Source: Sipunculus nudus (lineage: Eukaryota; Annelida; Sipuncula; Golfingiida; Sipunculidae). Taken from it: a stretch of 64,000 nucleotides of DNA. The stretch lies in contig CM049312.1 of NCBI GenBank assembly GCA_026874595.1, forward strand, positions 30,445,456 through 30,509,455, read 5' to 3'. Each line of letters opens with the position of its first letter. Positions within the stretch are counted from its first letter, which is position 1. The notes under the pieces were generated by a model that was not told the origin of the DNA, did no database searches, and worked only from the letters and a program-made list of their open reading frames with translations. Of this stretch, positions 22,799-36,591 are shown one piece after another. Both the position numbers and the translations under genes were made by a program.

Positions 22799-25700
22799 TC
22801 CCACGAACTTTCCCGCCGAGGATAGGGCAACACGTTCAGGCCCATTTCGAATACCCCGCGTCGTCTTCGGGTGCTCCCAGTCGAGGAGTCCCGAATGGTC
22901 TGATGCAAGTAGCAAGCTTGGACATGAGAGACCTTGGTTAAGAGAGACTTTGTTGTATTATCGCCCACAGTGGAGCTTGTAGCATGGATGGTACCGCACG
23001 CTGTTTCATTTGATTTCCTGCAGAGCAGTGTTAAGTATATCTATTCAGACCACCCTCCCGTTATTTTGTTCAGTTAACGTAGTGGTAGACTTTTTTCTTC
23101 TTCTTAGGAACGTTGAGAGAAATTAATGCTAAACTGTCAAGACTAGATACCCTGATAGTATTGATCAGCCAGTGATCCTTCTCTGGGTCCTGCCATCCTG
23201 TGTTGGACCTGTTAGGCGGAAGTAACCTGCGTCCGTTCGGCGAGTCTGACATGGGGGGTGGGGTACGGGGACGGATTGCGGCACCAGACCGTTTAATTGT
23301 GATAATTAAAAAAATATATATAGTCTCAGTAAGCTGAATACGACTGAGCTGGACAATTTAAAAACAACAATATATTCACACAGTAGATACTATACTGCAT
23401 TGGAAAATCATTATTATATTAACCTGCCATTGGTTTAACAAATAATCGATCATGAGGATTGATATAGGCTTTTACACTTTTTATTGGTCTGGATGAGTGA
23501 TGATTCATAATGTTAACATATTTATAAGATAAGATCTTCATTTTTCAGATCGCTGCTATATGCGACAGCATATGCTATACCTATATGACTATCACTCTCA
23601 TTAACCTTTGTGATCATACTAGCGGAAAATAATTACCAGTATGTTAAACCATCAGCAGAGTTGATATTACTTTGTGAGGTGGATTATATATCTGAGAGTA
23701 TGAGATACAGTGTACAAGTATTTCATGCAAAGTATCATTTTTTTTTCTTTTAAATAATATACGCTTCAAATCATTGCATTCCTAAAATATATTATACAAC
23801 ACACATTTATATTTATAATTTGTGACGTACTGACTCAAAGGGAGCCAACACAGTTTGTATAGTGTCTCTACATGCAATATAGAATACATAGAATATTTAC
23901 AATTTAAGAAAAAAAAACTGTTTTGAGTTTAACCTGTTCAGCCTTCAGCCCACTCTGTCCAAAATAGATATACATCTATTGTAATAGTGTAAATTTTTCA
24001 ATATTAAAAAAATACACATTGATGAGCATAATAACAGAGTTAATATATTCTATAGTGAGTTAGTATATAAAAGTGGTCAGGCAGAATAGGCTACAAGATA
24101 TGCAGAAACATATTACCGGTACCGAGAGACTAATTGAATAAGGTACACAAGATAACAGATAATTAACTCTAAAATGAGAGGTAATGTGGATACGTTTTAT
24201 ACACTTGGCAATACAAAGATTCATTAATGAGTTTTTAACAATAGAATTTGATTTGCATTGCAACTTATGTGAATACATATTTAAAGATTGAAGGACAAAA
24301 GCCCACTTGCTAGACAGAGCTGAAGGCATTCTAGTGAGAAATCAAAATTAATTTTTTAAAGGTTATACTCGCAATCATAATTATCAGAGATCTTAAGTCT
24401 GTTCCACTACAAATTGAAACAGTAATAATATGTTACTTATGTCATTGTTTGATATATAGACCTGGAATTTTGCATAGATTGCTGTATATTTTTAATATTG
24501 TTGAATATATATGTAGATACCAGTAGTCTGCATATTGTAGGAATTCAAATAATCAATAACCGCAGATCCTTATGGACAGTGAATGTAATTTTTAAACATA
24601 AAAAAATGTATATATACTGCATAAGGTTACTATCTTTTTCACTGCACTAAATGGTATTTTACAGATATTATATAAAAAAGGGCTCACAATTACCATATGT
24701 ATTCACTTATGTTCATATCATATAATACCATTGGTAGAATGCTTGGCAAAACTTTCAAATACAACTCTGGATATACTTCAAATTGGTGGTTTTAAACCTC
24801 TCTTTAGAAGAACAAGAGTATGGTAATTTTTATCCAGTACAAAGAGGGTACCTGTGTAATGTCTGTTCTTTTTGCCACATCATACAATCATAAGGGGTTT
24901 ACATAATACATTTATAAATACCAATTATATTTAAGCCACTTGCTCTGGCATTCAGTTTAGAGGGCCAATCAGAATTGTTACAAAACCAATTAATATATAT
25001 CAGCAACATTTTCCAGTCTCTGTTTACCTGAAGAAATATGAAATTAAGAATAGCATCTGGATCTTTCTCTTTTCTTTTCCCAATTTTGCATCAAAACGTT
25101 TATAGAAACTGTCAATGAAGATGCTGGTAAATTTTTTTTATTTAAAGTAGGTAAACATACTTATTATGTAAGAACAGCTTAATTTTTGCTGAGCCCAATT
25201 TTATTAACAGAGAGATAGATACGTGTATCTAATCCCTAAGAAATGAAAAGTATTTTACCTCATGGAGATGATTGTGCTATATATACATATATGCTAATTT
25301 TGAGATAAATCTGAGATGGATTTAAATGGATTTTTTTTACAAATGAATTTATATACACAACCATCTTTGGTATCAAGTATGGGATATTGAATTTGTATGC
25401 CTTTTTTTTGCATGGTATGTTAAAATTAGATAGTTAATATTAGATGAGACGATATAATATCAGATGATATGTTAAAATTAGATGGGAATGCTTAACTTCT
25501 CTCTCAATAATTTCCACGATTATATTGTATAGTATATTGTATTAGAGATTCTGGTCAACCTTGAACCTTTATGTATGTACGTATATATATGTTTAAATAT
25601 TGCGTATACAGTTTAATGTATCCCAGTTATATACTATAGTGTATTACAGTTAAAATTATAATTCATAGCTCAATTTATACTCAACTTTACAAAATACCCC

Positions 25701-27312
25701 CCCCCCCAAAAAAAAAAAATTAGAAATAATATTTAATATATTGATAACCTGTATCACTACCATATTGATATTCCATATTACAAATCTACAACTTGTGATT
25801 CAGCTTTGTGCACTGTAGTGGAACAACATATCAGAATTATTAATATATGTATTTTAGTCTAAGCTTTACGATAAGATTACCGTTCAGGATGAGGCGTTAC
25901 AGTTTCAACAGGTTGAGAGAATTTAACTTAGACTAAGTTTTTTTTATTATTATTTCTGGATAAGTCTCATGCTGTAAGTTACAATACATACATGATAGTT
26001 ATAGAATATTAATATTCGTACTGGGCAAATGATGCAAACATTTTATAAAAGCACCTAAAAAGAGTGTAAACATAAATATTTACTTATAAATTACTTTATA
26101 TACACCTATAGTGTACCCATAGTCAGTTCTACTGTTAATTTTAGTGTTACAGTGATAATTTTATAGGGATCTGACAGATTTTTACAAAAATCATATCTTT
26201 TTACCAACAGATTTTCTTGCCTAGGTTTGATTATGGATGTAGTAAACTAATTCCTAATGAGGTCGGAGGACACCAAGCTACTTTGTGAGGCCATCGTGAT
26301 AACTTAATCGGAACGTGAAAAAATTTAATGAAAATCCTTGCACATAATGAGAGCAGAAGTCATTAGACTTCGGTGGCACTGAGATGCCTCACCAAATATC
26401 TGATTTTTTTTCATGCAAGTTATAAATGTTAACCAATAGTTTTCTGAATAAAATTCTCAGAAAATTTGTATATTTAATTAGGTCAGAGGACACTAGGCTA
26501 CTTCAAGGGCCTGTTTATCTTGTAATATCACAGTAATAATTTACTTGATTTGATAGAATTTCACAAACTCCATAACCTTTTACCAACAGATTATTATGCC
26601 CAAATCAACTATAGGCAAAAAATTCATACACAATTAATGAGACCAGAGGTGTAATTGCAATAAATTACCTGGAATACTGTAGACCTAAGTGAAACTCAAC
26701 TCTAATTGAACCAATATAACACCTTCCCTTGAATCTATGTTCATTAAATGAGGTCAGAGGTCAACAGAATTTGATGGCACCATGATGACGCCAAAATATG
26801 GTAGATTTATTCTATTTGAATCATAAATATTTACCAATACAAATTTCACTTGATCTAAAGTCTCAACAAAATGCATGTACAGATATATTAATTAGGTTAG
26901 AGGTCACAAGACATGACATATTATGCATCTTAATAGGACTGCTGCATATATTAGGTTTGTTCATATAATCTGCCATATAAGATAGAATATATTTTTTATA
27001 ACTTAAAATTTTGTTAGATTACCTTGTTTACTGTAGAAAGTAAGTTTTTTTTAACTACTACACACATAATAAAGAGCTCCGCTGATAAGTAGTCAGCATT
27101 TGATAGGTATTCTCTCTGTTGCAAGATGCATCAGAACTTATCATAACTTGGAAGCATGTTATCGCGTCACATATCTGTTATCTTAGTTACTTAGTAACTT
27201 TTGTTATTTTCTGTATGTTTGTCATATGTAATGTGGGTACATTAATGACCAAAATTGCATTAATATATATCTTTAAATCTTTTGTCAAAAAAATAATTAA
27301 CATAGTACATAT
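22799..27312 (+). other. Long non-coding interval between LINE ORF1 and ORF2
   Basis: The first ~480 bases have the base composition of ORF1 and probably belong to the LINE. From about 23290 the DNA turns strongly AT-rich with no credible frame to about 27100. A degenerate GGTCAGAGG repeat family lies at 26255-26905. A gap of 4.5 kb is far longer than the short ORF1-ORF2 spacing usual for L1-type elements, so a further insertion here is likely, but I found no clean edges. Confidence 0.5.
26255..26905 (+). repeat. Degenerate tandem repeat with AATKAGGTCAGAGGWCA core
   Basis: Imperfect units begin with variants of ATGAGGTCGGAGGACACC at about 26259, 26479, 26636, 26748 and 26890. Each is followed by phrases such as GGCACCATGATGACGCC and AATGTTAACCAATAG. 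Spacing is irregular (about 110-220 bases). No coding potential is visible. Confidence 0.6.
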
Positions 27313-30300
27313 ATGTCTAATACTAGTCAGATAGTATCATTGAATGCCAGAGGACTGGCCAGTTATTCTAAAAGAAAGGAAGTTTTTCATTGGTTAAACA
27401 AGAAAGAATGTCATATTGTATTTTTACAAGAGACTCATAGTACTTCAAAATGTGAAAATAAATGGAAATCAGAATGGGGACATCAGATATATTTTAGCCA
27501 GGGCACTAACCAAGCAAGAGGGGTATGTACATTAATTAAAAACAAAACTGCCTTAGGATAAAAGCTGTAAGACGGGATAATCATGGGAGATATTTAATTA
27601 TTAATACAATAATAGGTCAACATGAGATCTCCTTTGTTAACATATATGCACCAAATAAGGATGAACCCTGCTTCTTTGAGGAACTTATTAATGTTATCAG
27701 CACCAATTGTACAGGCAATTTAATAATAGGTGGAGATTTTAATTTAACTCTTAATCCAAAATTGGATAAAAAGGGCGGGCATTCTTAAATTCACATGAAA
27801 TCTAGAGAAGTGATAAGTCATTGGATAGAATTAGAACAGTTATCGGATATCTGGAGATTACAACATCCCAACCATTTAGAATATACGTGGCATAGATATC
27901 TTCCTAATCCAGTATTTTGCAGACTTGACTTCTTTCTAATTAATGATAGCCCAATAAGTTGTAAAAACCAATCTGATATTGAAGCTGGGTATAAAAGTGA
28001 CCACTCTTTAACTAAAATAAATATGGCAATAACAGAACATAAGAATGGACCAGGTTTCTGGAAATTGAATTGTTCATTATTAAAGGATCAAAGTTATATC
28101 TCCAAAATAAAAGAGTGTATAAAAGATACTATTAACAATAATAAAGGAACAAATCCATCATTAATGTGGGATACTTTAAAATGTCAGATAAGAGGAGAAA
28201 CAATAGCATATGTAGCCTACAAGAAAAAAGTAAAAAAACAACATTCAGAATGGTTAATACATCAACTACAGACGATATATAACACAACAGGTGATACTTA
28301 AGATAAAGAAAATTGGAAAGTAGCAGTTAATAATCATAAAGAGTTTGTTGAAGAGAAAACAAGAGGAGCAATTATAAGATGTAGAACCACCTGGTTTTCA
28401 GAGGGGGACAAACCGACTAAATATTTTCTTAACATAGAAAAAAGAAACTTTAATCGAAAATCCATAATAAAACTCAAAGATAAACGAGGTAGAATAATAA
28501 TAGAACCCAAAGAGATATTAAATGAGGAACTACAATTTTATACAAATTTATATACAGCACAAGCCAAGTCTGATAATGTTAATAGAGATTTCTTTTTACT
28601 AGAAAATAATAAAATGCTCAATGAAGAGGAAAGGACTTTGTGTGAAGAAGAATTTAAAATTGAAGAATTTAAAAACACTGTTGATTCAATGGCCCTTAAT
28701 AAGACTCCAGGCCCAGATGGGTTCCCAGTAGAATTTTATAAACGTTTTGGTCTGATTTAATAGAATATTTAATAAATGCTATAAGTCACTCATATAATAA
28801 AGACTGCCTTCCACTCACTATGCGTCAAGGGATAATATGTCTCATTCCTAAGAGAGGGAAGGACCAACTACTCTTGAAAAACTGGCGCCCCCTTTCTCTT
28901 CTTAATACCGATTATAAAATATTAGCAAAAACTTTAGCCAATAAACTTAAATTAGTCTTACCTTCAATAATATATTCAGATCAAACTGGTTTAATCAAAA
29001 ATCGATATATCGGAGAAAATATAATAAAAATTATAAGCATTATCTCTCATTTAAAAAATAAAATGATAGGAGGTTACCTGTTATCAGTTGATTTTGAAAA
29101 AGCATTTGATCAGTTAGAATGGCCTTGTATTCAAGATGTACTTCAAGCATTTACCTTTGGACCAATCCTTCGAAATTGGATTAAGATATTATATCATAAT
29201 ATTTTTAGCTGTGTTCTGAACAGAGGATGGGCCACTGATTCCTTCTCAGTAACAAGAGGTGTTAGACAGGGATGTCCCCTATCACCATACTTATTCATAT
29301 TGGCAGCAGAAATACTAGCAAATGAAATAAGGAATAACTGTAAAATAAAAGGAGTAATAGTTGATCAGAAGTATGCAGATGACACTGTTTTAACTCTTAC
29401 AGGAGGACCAATGTCAATCAAAGAAGTCTTGGACGTATTTAAAAGGTTTCAACAAATATCAGGTCTTAAAGTTAACATAGAAAAAACAGCAATAATGCTC
29501 AAACAAACAAGTTTTATAATCAGGCACAATTGAAAGACTTAGGTCTGTGTTGGTGTACTAATCCAGTTAAAATTTTAGGAATCTCAAATCATCCGGAATG
29601 GAAAAAAATGATAGAAACTAACTATAAAGAAATCCTTAGTAAAATTAAAACTATTATAAATATCTGGAGACACTGAATTATGTCCTTGTCTGGAAGGATA
29701 ACCATTGTGAAAACATGTATTATTTCACAACTCATATATTTATTCCTTGTACTTCCTAAGCCATCACAAACTTATATTAAAGAAGTGGAAAGATTAATAT
29801 TTAAATTTATATGGAATAACCATCCAGACAAGGTTAAGGGAAACACTTTAATAGCACCGAGAGATAAAGGAGGGTTAAATATGATTAATCTCCAAGCTAA
29901 GTTACAATCTTTAAAAATCTCATGGGTAAACGTTTTCTTAGCAGCTCCACTTAAAATGGTTGGAGACAGATTATTAATGTACAATTAAAAAATCTAGGTA
30001 CATATATATTTAAATGTAACTTGAGAGTGAACGACTTAAAAGATTTGAGTGTCACTTGTGATCCATTCTGGAAAGAAGTACTCCAATCCTGGTACAAATG
30101 CAATTACACTAAGATGGTTTCTATAAATGAAATTCAGTCACAAACTTTGTAGTTTAACTCTCACATAAAAATAAATAACACAGTAATATTTTATAATAAA
30201 TTATATAAGGCAGGGGTCAAAACAGTTTCAGACATTACTAAAAATGTGGGAAACAATGTAACATTTCTGACCTTTAAAGAATTAATAAGCAGGTACAAAG
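27313..30300 (+). pseudogene. LINE ORF2 (endonuclease + reverse transcriptase), outer element, 5' part
   Basis: The first 82 codons (27313-27561) are the start of an APE-type endonuclease: SLNARGLASYSKRKEVF, then FLQETHST. After a frameshift near 27560 the endonuclease continues (FVNIYAPNKDEP, then IGGDFNLTLNP) to about 27788, and a second shift leads into 27795-28301. The reverse transcriptase lies mainly in 28820-29533: LNTDYKILAKTLANKLK, SVDFEKAFDQLEW, GVRQGCPLSPYLF and KYADDTVL (YADD present). A further frame runs 29680-29988. The protein is cut at 30300 by the minus-strand LINE and resumes at 36595. In L1-type elements ORF2p nicks target DNA and copies the element RNA in place. Several frameshifts make this copy inactive. 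Confidence 0.9.
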
Positions 30301-30311
30301 TCACTATTAAC
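30301..30311 (+). repeat. Target-site duplication, left of the minus-strand LINE
   Basis: TCACTATTAAC is repeated at 36581-36591. Here it abuts a T8 run, the A-tail of the inserted minus-strand element. Confidence 0.88.
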
Positions 30312-30677
30312 TTTTTTTTATTGACTACATCACATGAAACAACATATAGACAGTACAAATAATGAACATGTAAAACAATATGTACACATACTAATACACT
30401 GCACAAAAACATACAATAACAATGCACAGAGATAATTTCAGTACGGGGATACTTATACAGTTCAGAGACAATTTTATGTAGAGGATTGATTATGGCCTGT
30501 GATAGTTTGTTTACCAGGTAATTTTAGCTTATATTCTTATATTCTTCTATTCTTCAGGGAGTATGAATCAAATATTTGACACTATAATGACAAATGCATA
30601 CTTAAGAACACATAAAAAAAAATCATAAGTATTTGCATATTCAGCAACAACAATATCTGTATCTAGAAACACAAAAC

Positions 30678-33600
30678 TTATATTTGATATATATATCTCA
30701 ATGTCAAATTGTATAAACAATAATATTTTTTAAGACACAAGTGAGCTCCACTTCTTATAATGTACAGATAAAGTTCCATTTCTGTGGGCAATGTTTCTTT
30801 CAATGGTGTATATCTGTTCCATATATAGTTTAAATTGATAAACGTTGGCATAATATTTTTGCATTTACACACATATATATATATATATCTTTTAGCTTGT
30901 AATATAAGTATATCTAACAGAGAATCATTTGTGTTGTTGAAGATAATAGTTGTTTTGCTAAAGCAGTTTTCTGTAAGAAGTATCTTTTGGCTAATCAGCC
31001 AGTTTTTTATTTGAGTAAAAATGTTTTGTGTTTCGTTACAGCTATAAAATAGATGCATAATAGTTTCTTTCTCTTTTTTACAAAGTGAACAAAGTTCACT
31101 GGTTGCTTTCCCTATAGTAAATAACAGAGGGTTTAGAGCTATGGTTCTATGAATTAGTTTAAACTGAAATATTCTTAATATTTCTGATATTGTTATGCTT
31201 TTTATATTGTTTAAGGCTTCATATATCAGGTCTCTGCAATCGCATTGCATGTCTCTATTCCATTTATCAATTACTTTGGAGGGTTCTGTGCAGACGTTCA
31301 TTATTAAATCTTTGTAAACTTTTTGTGAGATTTTCTTAGTATTCATTATAGTTTCTATATTCGGTTTACATGGATTGTTAATGTGTATATCACTATCTGA
31401 GCATGATTTTATTATTTTTTTCCAACATGCTGGAATAGCATCAATTAAACTCATATACTGCATTTGCCCTATTTTTAATTTATATCTACTAATGAGTTCT
31501 GCATGTAATAGAAAAGTATATTATTTGTTTTTATTTTTTAGGATATCATATACTTTTGTGACACCTGCATTGCACATTTCTTTGATATATACAGTTTTAT
31601 GATCAACTTTGATGTGCGAGTTATAAAATAATTCCTGATTAAAGATTTCCTCTGGAGAGTACACATTTTTAAAGTTATATTTACACCATGCATCAAAAAC
31701 TTCTCTCCAGAATGGGCTATATAGATGATCATTAAGATTTTTTATGTCAGATGACCTAAGATTACATTTAAAAAAATAAGAACCCATTCCTTTAAACTGT
31801 ATATCAACTATTTGTCTCCAGCCTCGGTCTAAGGTGCCAGATAAGAAACGTTTCACCCAAGCAATTTTTAATGCATCAATTTTGGATTTTAAATGTATCA
31901 TGTCTAGTCCCCCTTTTTCAATAGGTGCTATGAGTGTGGTTCGTTTAATCTTATCTTGTTTGTCCCATATAAATTTCCAAAGTAAAGATTCAATATCTTT
32001 TACGTAAGTTGGGGATGGATTGGGTAATACCTGTAGTGCACAATTGTGATAATACATGTGCTTTTATAATATTTATTTTTCCTGAAAGCGACATACCTCT
32101 ATTGGACCATATATTTATAATTGTTTTTATTTTACTCAGTATTTCTATATAGTTGATATCTTACATCTTTCTCCAGTCTGGATAAACAGATATACCCAAT
32201 ATTTTTACTGGTTCAGAGCTCCATTTTAAACCTAATCTTTCTATGTTTTCTTTTTCATTAGCAAAAGGTGTCATAGGAATAACTACAGTTTTTTCTACAT
32301 TAACTTTTAATCCCGATATTTTTTTTTAAATTCGTCAAAAGTTCCTAGAAGTTCTTTAAAAGATTTAGTGCCTCCAGTAAGGGTTACTGCTGTTTCATCT
32401 GCATACTGAATTAATTTATGTTCAGTACCTCCTATATTTACATCTTTAATTCTAGGATTATTCCTTATTTTAACAGCTAGTATTTCTGAAGCGAGTATAA
32501 ACAGATATGGTGACAATGGACAGCCTTGCCTAACACCTCGATTTATAGAAAAGTATGAAGTGGCCCATCCCCTATTTATAACACAGCTGTTAATACCTGA
32601 GTAAAGTATATGAATCCATTTTCTAAAATTTGGTCCAAAATTTAACATTTTTAGAGTATTGTGAATATGAGTCCATTCTAAAAAATCAAAAGCTTTTTCA
32701 AAATCTATTGATACCAGGTAACTTTTAACTTTATGTTTATATGAATATGCAAATATATCTGTAATTTTTATGTTTTCTCCAATATACCTATTTTCCATGA
32801 AACCAGTCTGATCAGAATGAATAATAGAGTCTAGGGTTGTCTTAAGTCTATTAGCTAAAGTTTTAGCAATTATTTTATAGTCCGTGTTTAAAAAAGAGAG
32901 ATGACGCAGTTCTTCAAATGAAGAGAATCTTTTCCTTTTTTGGGAATGAGACAGATAATACCTTGTCGCATTGAAAGTGGTCAAAATATTATTGGAAAAT
33001 GAATATTTCAGTGGGTTAATAAAATAATCTTTAATATCATCCCAAAATTTCTGATAAAATTCAGCTGGAAATCCATCAGATCCTGGTGTCTTATTTGTTT
33101 TAAGAGATTTCACAGTTTTATATAGCTCAGATGGAGAAAAATCTGCTTCACAGTTTTGTGCGTCTTCCTCTCTAAGTGTATATAAATCCTCTTTTGTAAT
33201 AAACTGGTTTGTGTAATCCTCTCTGAGTTCATTAGATGTATACAAATTCTTATAAAATGTTAATTGTTCCTGCAAAATTGTTTCTGTGTCAGTAATTATT
33301 TTTCCATTTTTGTCTTTTAATTTCAGGATTGATTTTTGTTCATAGTTTCTTTTTTCCAAATTTAAAAAATACTTTGTAGGTTTATCTCCTTCTGAAAACC
33401 ATCTGGATCTGCATCTGATTACTGCTCCTTTTGTCTCATTTTCAATTAAAAGTTTATGATTGTTCACTACAATCTCCCATTTACATTTATCTTCAAAGTT
33501 CTTAGTTTTATTATATTGACACTGGGCCTTATACATTTCTCTCTCTAATGCTATTATTAGTTTATTAGTGTACCTTCTCTTTTTGTTTGTTGAGAATGCT

Positions 33601-34489
33601 ATGCTTTCACCTCTAATTTGGCACTTGATTGTGTCCCATAAAAGTGAGGAATTAGCTTCTTTATTGTCTTTTACAGTGTTTCTTATACATTCTTTAATCT
33701 GCTTAATATATGTTTCATCTTCAAGTAATGAACAATTAAATTTCCAATATCCCGGACCTCGCGGATGTTCACTCAGCAATTAACTCATTGAAATAAGTGC
33801 ATGATCTGTTTTTTTATCCAGTTTCGATTCTAGTAGTGTCTGCGTACCTGCAAAGACTATCACTGATAAGAAAGTAGTCAAGACGACAAAATATAGGTTG
33901 GGGGTTGTATCTATGCCATGTGTATTTCAGGGTCGCTGGGTGTTGAGCCCTCCAAACATCTGTCAACTGTGACAGTTCCATCCAATGTAAAATAATTTGT
34001 CTAGATTTTTCCTGTATTTATTACCACTTTCTTTGTCTATTTCCGGGTTTAAAGTTACATTGAAATCACCAACAATTATTAATTTATCTACATGTAGATC
34101 TTTTAATATAGATATAAGATTTTAAAAAAATCTGGTTCATCTTTATTTGGAGCATATACATTTACTAGTGTAATGTTATGAATTCCTGCTATAATATTGA
34201 GAATAAGAAATCTACCACATTTATCTCGCTTTATATCTTTAACATGGATTCCTGATTTATTTTTAATAAGTACACTAACTCCCTTTGCTTGATTAGTTCC
34301 ATGACAAAAAAATATTTGGTTCCCCCACTCTGATCTCCATCTCATTTCATTTTCTGTACTACTATGTGTTTCTTGGAGGAGTATGATATCAATTTTTTTC
34401 CTATTCAACCAATAGAATATTTCTCTTCTTTTTGCATGACTACCCATACCTCTTACATTCATTGAAGCTATATTACATATGTCAGTCAC
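30678..34489 (-). pseudogene. LINE ORF2 of the minus-strand element (endonuclease + reverse transcriptase)
   Basis: Frames in order on the minus strand: 34489-34103 (APE endonuclease start, SMNVRGMGSHAKRREIF, then LLQETHSS and NVYAPNKDEP), a broken stretch, 33779-32307 (490 codons, reverse transcriptase), 32057-31521 and 31463-30678 (C-terminal region with LCSLCKKEKETIMHLFYSC, the CCHC-like end). RT motifs: SIDFEKAFDFLEW, GVRQGCPLSPYLF and QYADETAV. The active-site box is YADE where YADD is expected, so a catalytic aspartate is replaced. With the frame breaks this marks an inactive copy. It is close in sequence to the plus-strand ORF2 (27313-37331). Confidence 0.9.
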
Positions 34490-36580
34490 AACTACTTGTA
34501 ATTATCTTGGAAACAAGAAAAATATAACAAGTCTGAAATGTCTTGTATATTAGACTTCCTAGTCCTGACAAGCAGTAGGTTCTGCTATTATGGGATATAG
34601 CAGAAAGAGTGCCTGTCTGTTGGTGTTATAAATGAGTTATGTCACAGTCATGAGCTGTGTTACATAAATTCATGGCTCTATTAAATAACTATCTTTAAAT
34701 ATATTCCACTTATATTTAAAAAAAATGTGCATATCAAAGAACAAGAGGGTGGAAAGTGAATTATCATATCTTAAACATATGTCTTATGATGATAAAGCCA
34801 GTGTAATCTGACAATAATATTAAAATAAATCCCCACTAATATATATGCTTCAGTCTGAATTATACAGTATTAGGCAAAACTTAAAAGTATATAGTGTTCA
34901 ACTGACATAGTTGCTGGTTGATGAACCCACATTTGTGTCGAAAAAGCAAAAACATACAGTATCAAAGAATTACACAGTATAGACGGTACCAATGAAAATA
35001 TGATGACTGCGGACATGACCTATCTGGGCAACTGAGTGAAGCAGATGTTCCCCTGTGGCTCCATAACTCATAATGGCAATTATTGCACATGATAGTTAGT
35101 ATTTATAAATTTAAATTATATATATAAACTACACATGCATAATCTTTACAGATTATGTCAGTGTGCTACTGCTCTTGTTCTCAGGAAAAATATGTAAATT
35201 GGTAATGCTGTTATATCGTAATACAAAAATTTTTGCTGCTGGCACAGATATAGTTTTTTATTCTAATACAAGGGCACAGAAGCACAAAAAGTCCACCGCC
35301 CAATGCATAACTCAAATGTGTGATTTTTTTCTGTGACATGCTTTGCCCTGAAATTGTCTTAAATAGGATAGTTCATGATCCAACAGTGTCTTGTCTAATG
35401 AATGTAACTACACAAGAAGAGTAGACATACCAAATATTAAAATAATCCGTGATATAATTTATGAATATCCTGAACGGGACTTGATTGATATTAAAAAGGT
35501 CAACGTACCGAGCCTTAAAAGTACTGCAGCAATTGTGCATATTAAAGTGACGTGCTTATATTGCTTCAGGATAGATGCGACCAATGTACACGAATAATAT
35601 ATGTGACATTTCTATACTACTTCAGTAAAAACTAGAAAATACCATTCTACCTCATTTAGGAGAAACAACCAAAGGAGATGTCCTCTGTTGGTGAATTATC
35701 ATCAAGTGACAGTCATGTAATGATTGTGTCTATCTGACATAGTATTATTCTTTGCAGAAGCTCGCAAGACAAAAAGAAAAAAGAAAAAAAGCAGTTTCTG
35801 CACAATGCATGGTATTGTGAAAAGACTGAATTTAGTGATAAAAAAATTCAAATACATAAATTATTTTGAAAACAGTCATGCTCTATTTAGTTTTCAGTTA
35901 ATCCCCATTGCTCTAAGGGGTCTGCATATATAATTTGGAGACTTCAGCTTCTTATTTACTGAGTTATCCAGATTTAAAGGAAAAGCACAACTGTGGCCGG
36001 TAAAAAGGTCTAACTCAGAAAATGCCACAAGCAGAATCCACTGACATTTTTAATAAAATTGAATCGCGAAATCAGCAGAAGTTTTACTAACTTTTAGAGC
36101 AATCAAGCGGAAGAAGGGCGTGACGGCTACACAGACGCGGACCATTTTAGTAGTTCAAACCTGCTTAATTTTAACTGCTGATAGTAATCATATAATGTTC
36201 ATTGAATCATTTGTTTTATCTGTAAAAATTAAGGTAAAAAGCAAGAGAGATGTAAATTTGTGTAATTTAATGATCGTTAAAAGAGCATAAAATGGATAAT
36301 TGTATTAACCAATTATCATGAGGGGCGTTTAACTTACAAAATGTTGTAAGGTTCTGATGTCCAATTCCGATTTTCATCCTGTTTCATTAATCTGAAACAC
36401 TCAAGTCAGACGTGTCCAGCATCAACATCGAATCAACTGAGCGATAATGAGAACGGTAATGAATTTAGTCTCTTTGTCCACAAGTTGCTGTTATCCAGGT
36501 TTGTAGATTGGTTCCTGCAATATTATTAAAAAAACTCTAAATGTCCAATGGACAAGACTGCAGTTCTGGAGTGACTCTCT
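34490..36580 (-). other. 5' portion of the minus-strand LINE, no intact ORF1
   Basis: By position ORF1 would be expected here on the minus strand, but no frame resembling the 310-residue ORF1 at 21866-22798 is visible. ORF1 is either decayed or absent, and the copy may be truncated within an inter-ORF spacer. The sequence is AT-rich with a purine-rich stretch at about 35765-35790. Confidence 0.5.
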
Positions 36581-36591
36581 TCACTATTAAC
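36581..36591 (+). repeat. Target-site duplication, right of the minus-strand LINE
   Basis: TCACTATTAAC, exact repeat of 30301-30311. It is followed by TTTATGCAC, where the interrupted ORF2 resumes. Confidence 0.88.

Larger units (their letters stand above)
30312..36580 (-). mobile_element. Minus-strand L1/Tx1-like LINE inserted in the ORF2 of the plus-strand LINE
   Basis: The element is 6.27 kb. Its 3' A-tail is the T8 run at 30312-30319 and its 5' end is at 36580. The 11-bp duplication at both edges lies within a codon stretch of the host LINE; skipping the insertion reads RYKVTINFMHYTGLLHAV across the join. This copy's own ORF2 has the corresponding residues (SRYKLKIGQMQYMSLIDAI), so the two elements are of the same type. 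ORF2 occupies 34489-30678. Confidence 0.88.
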
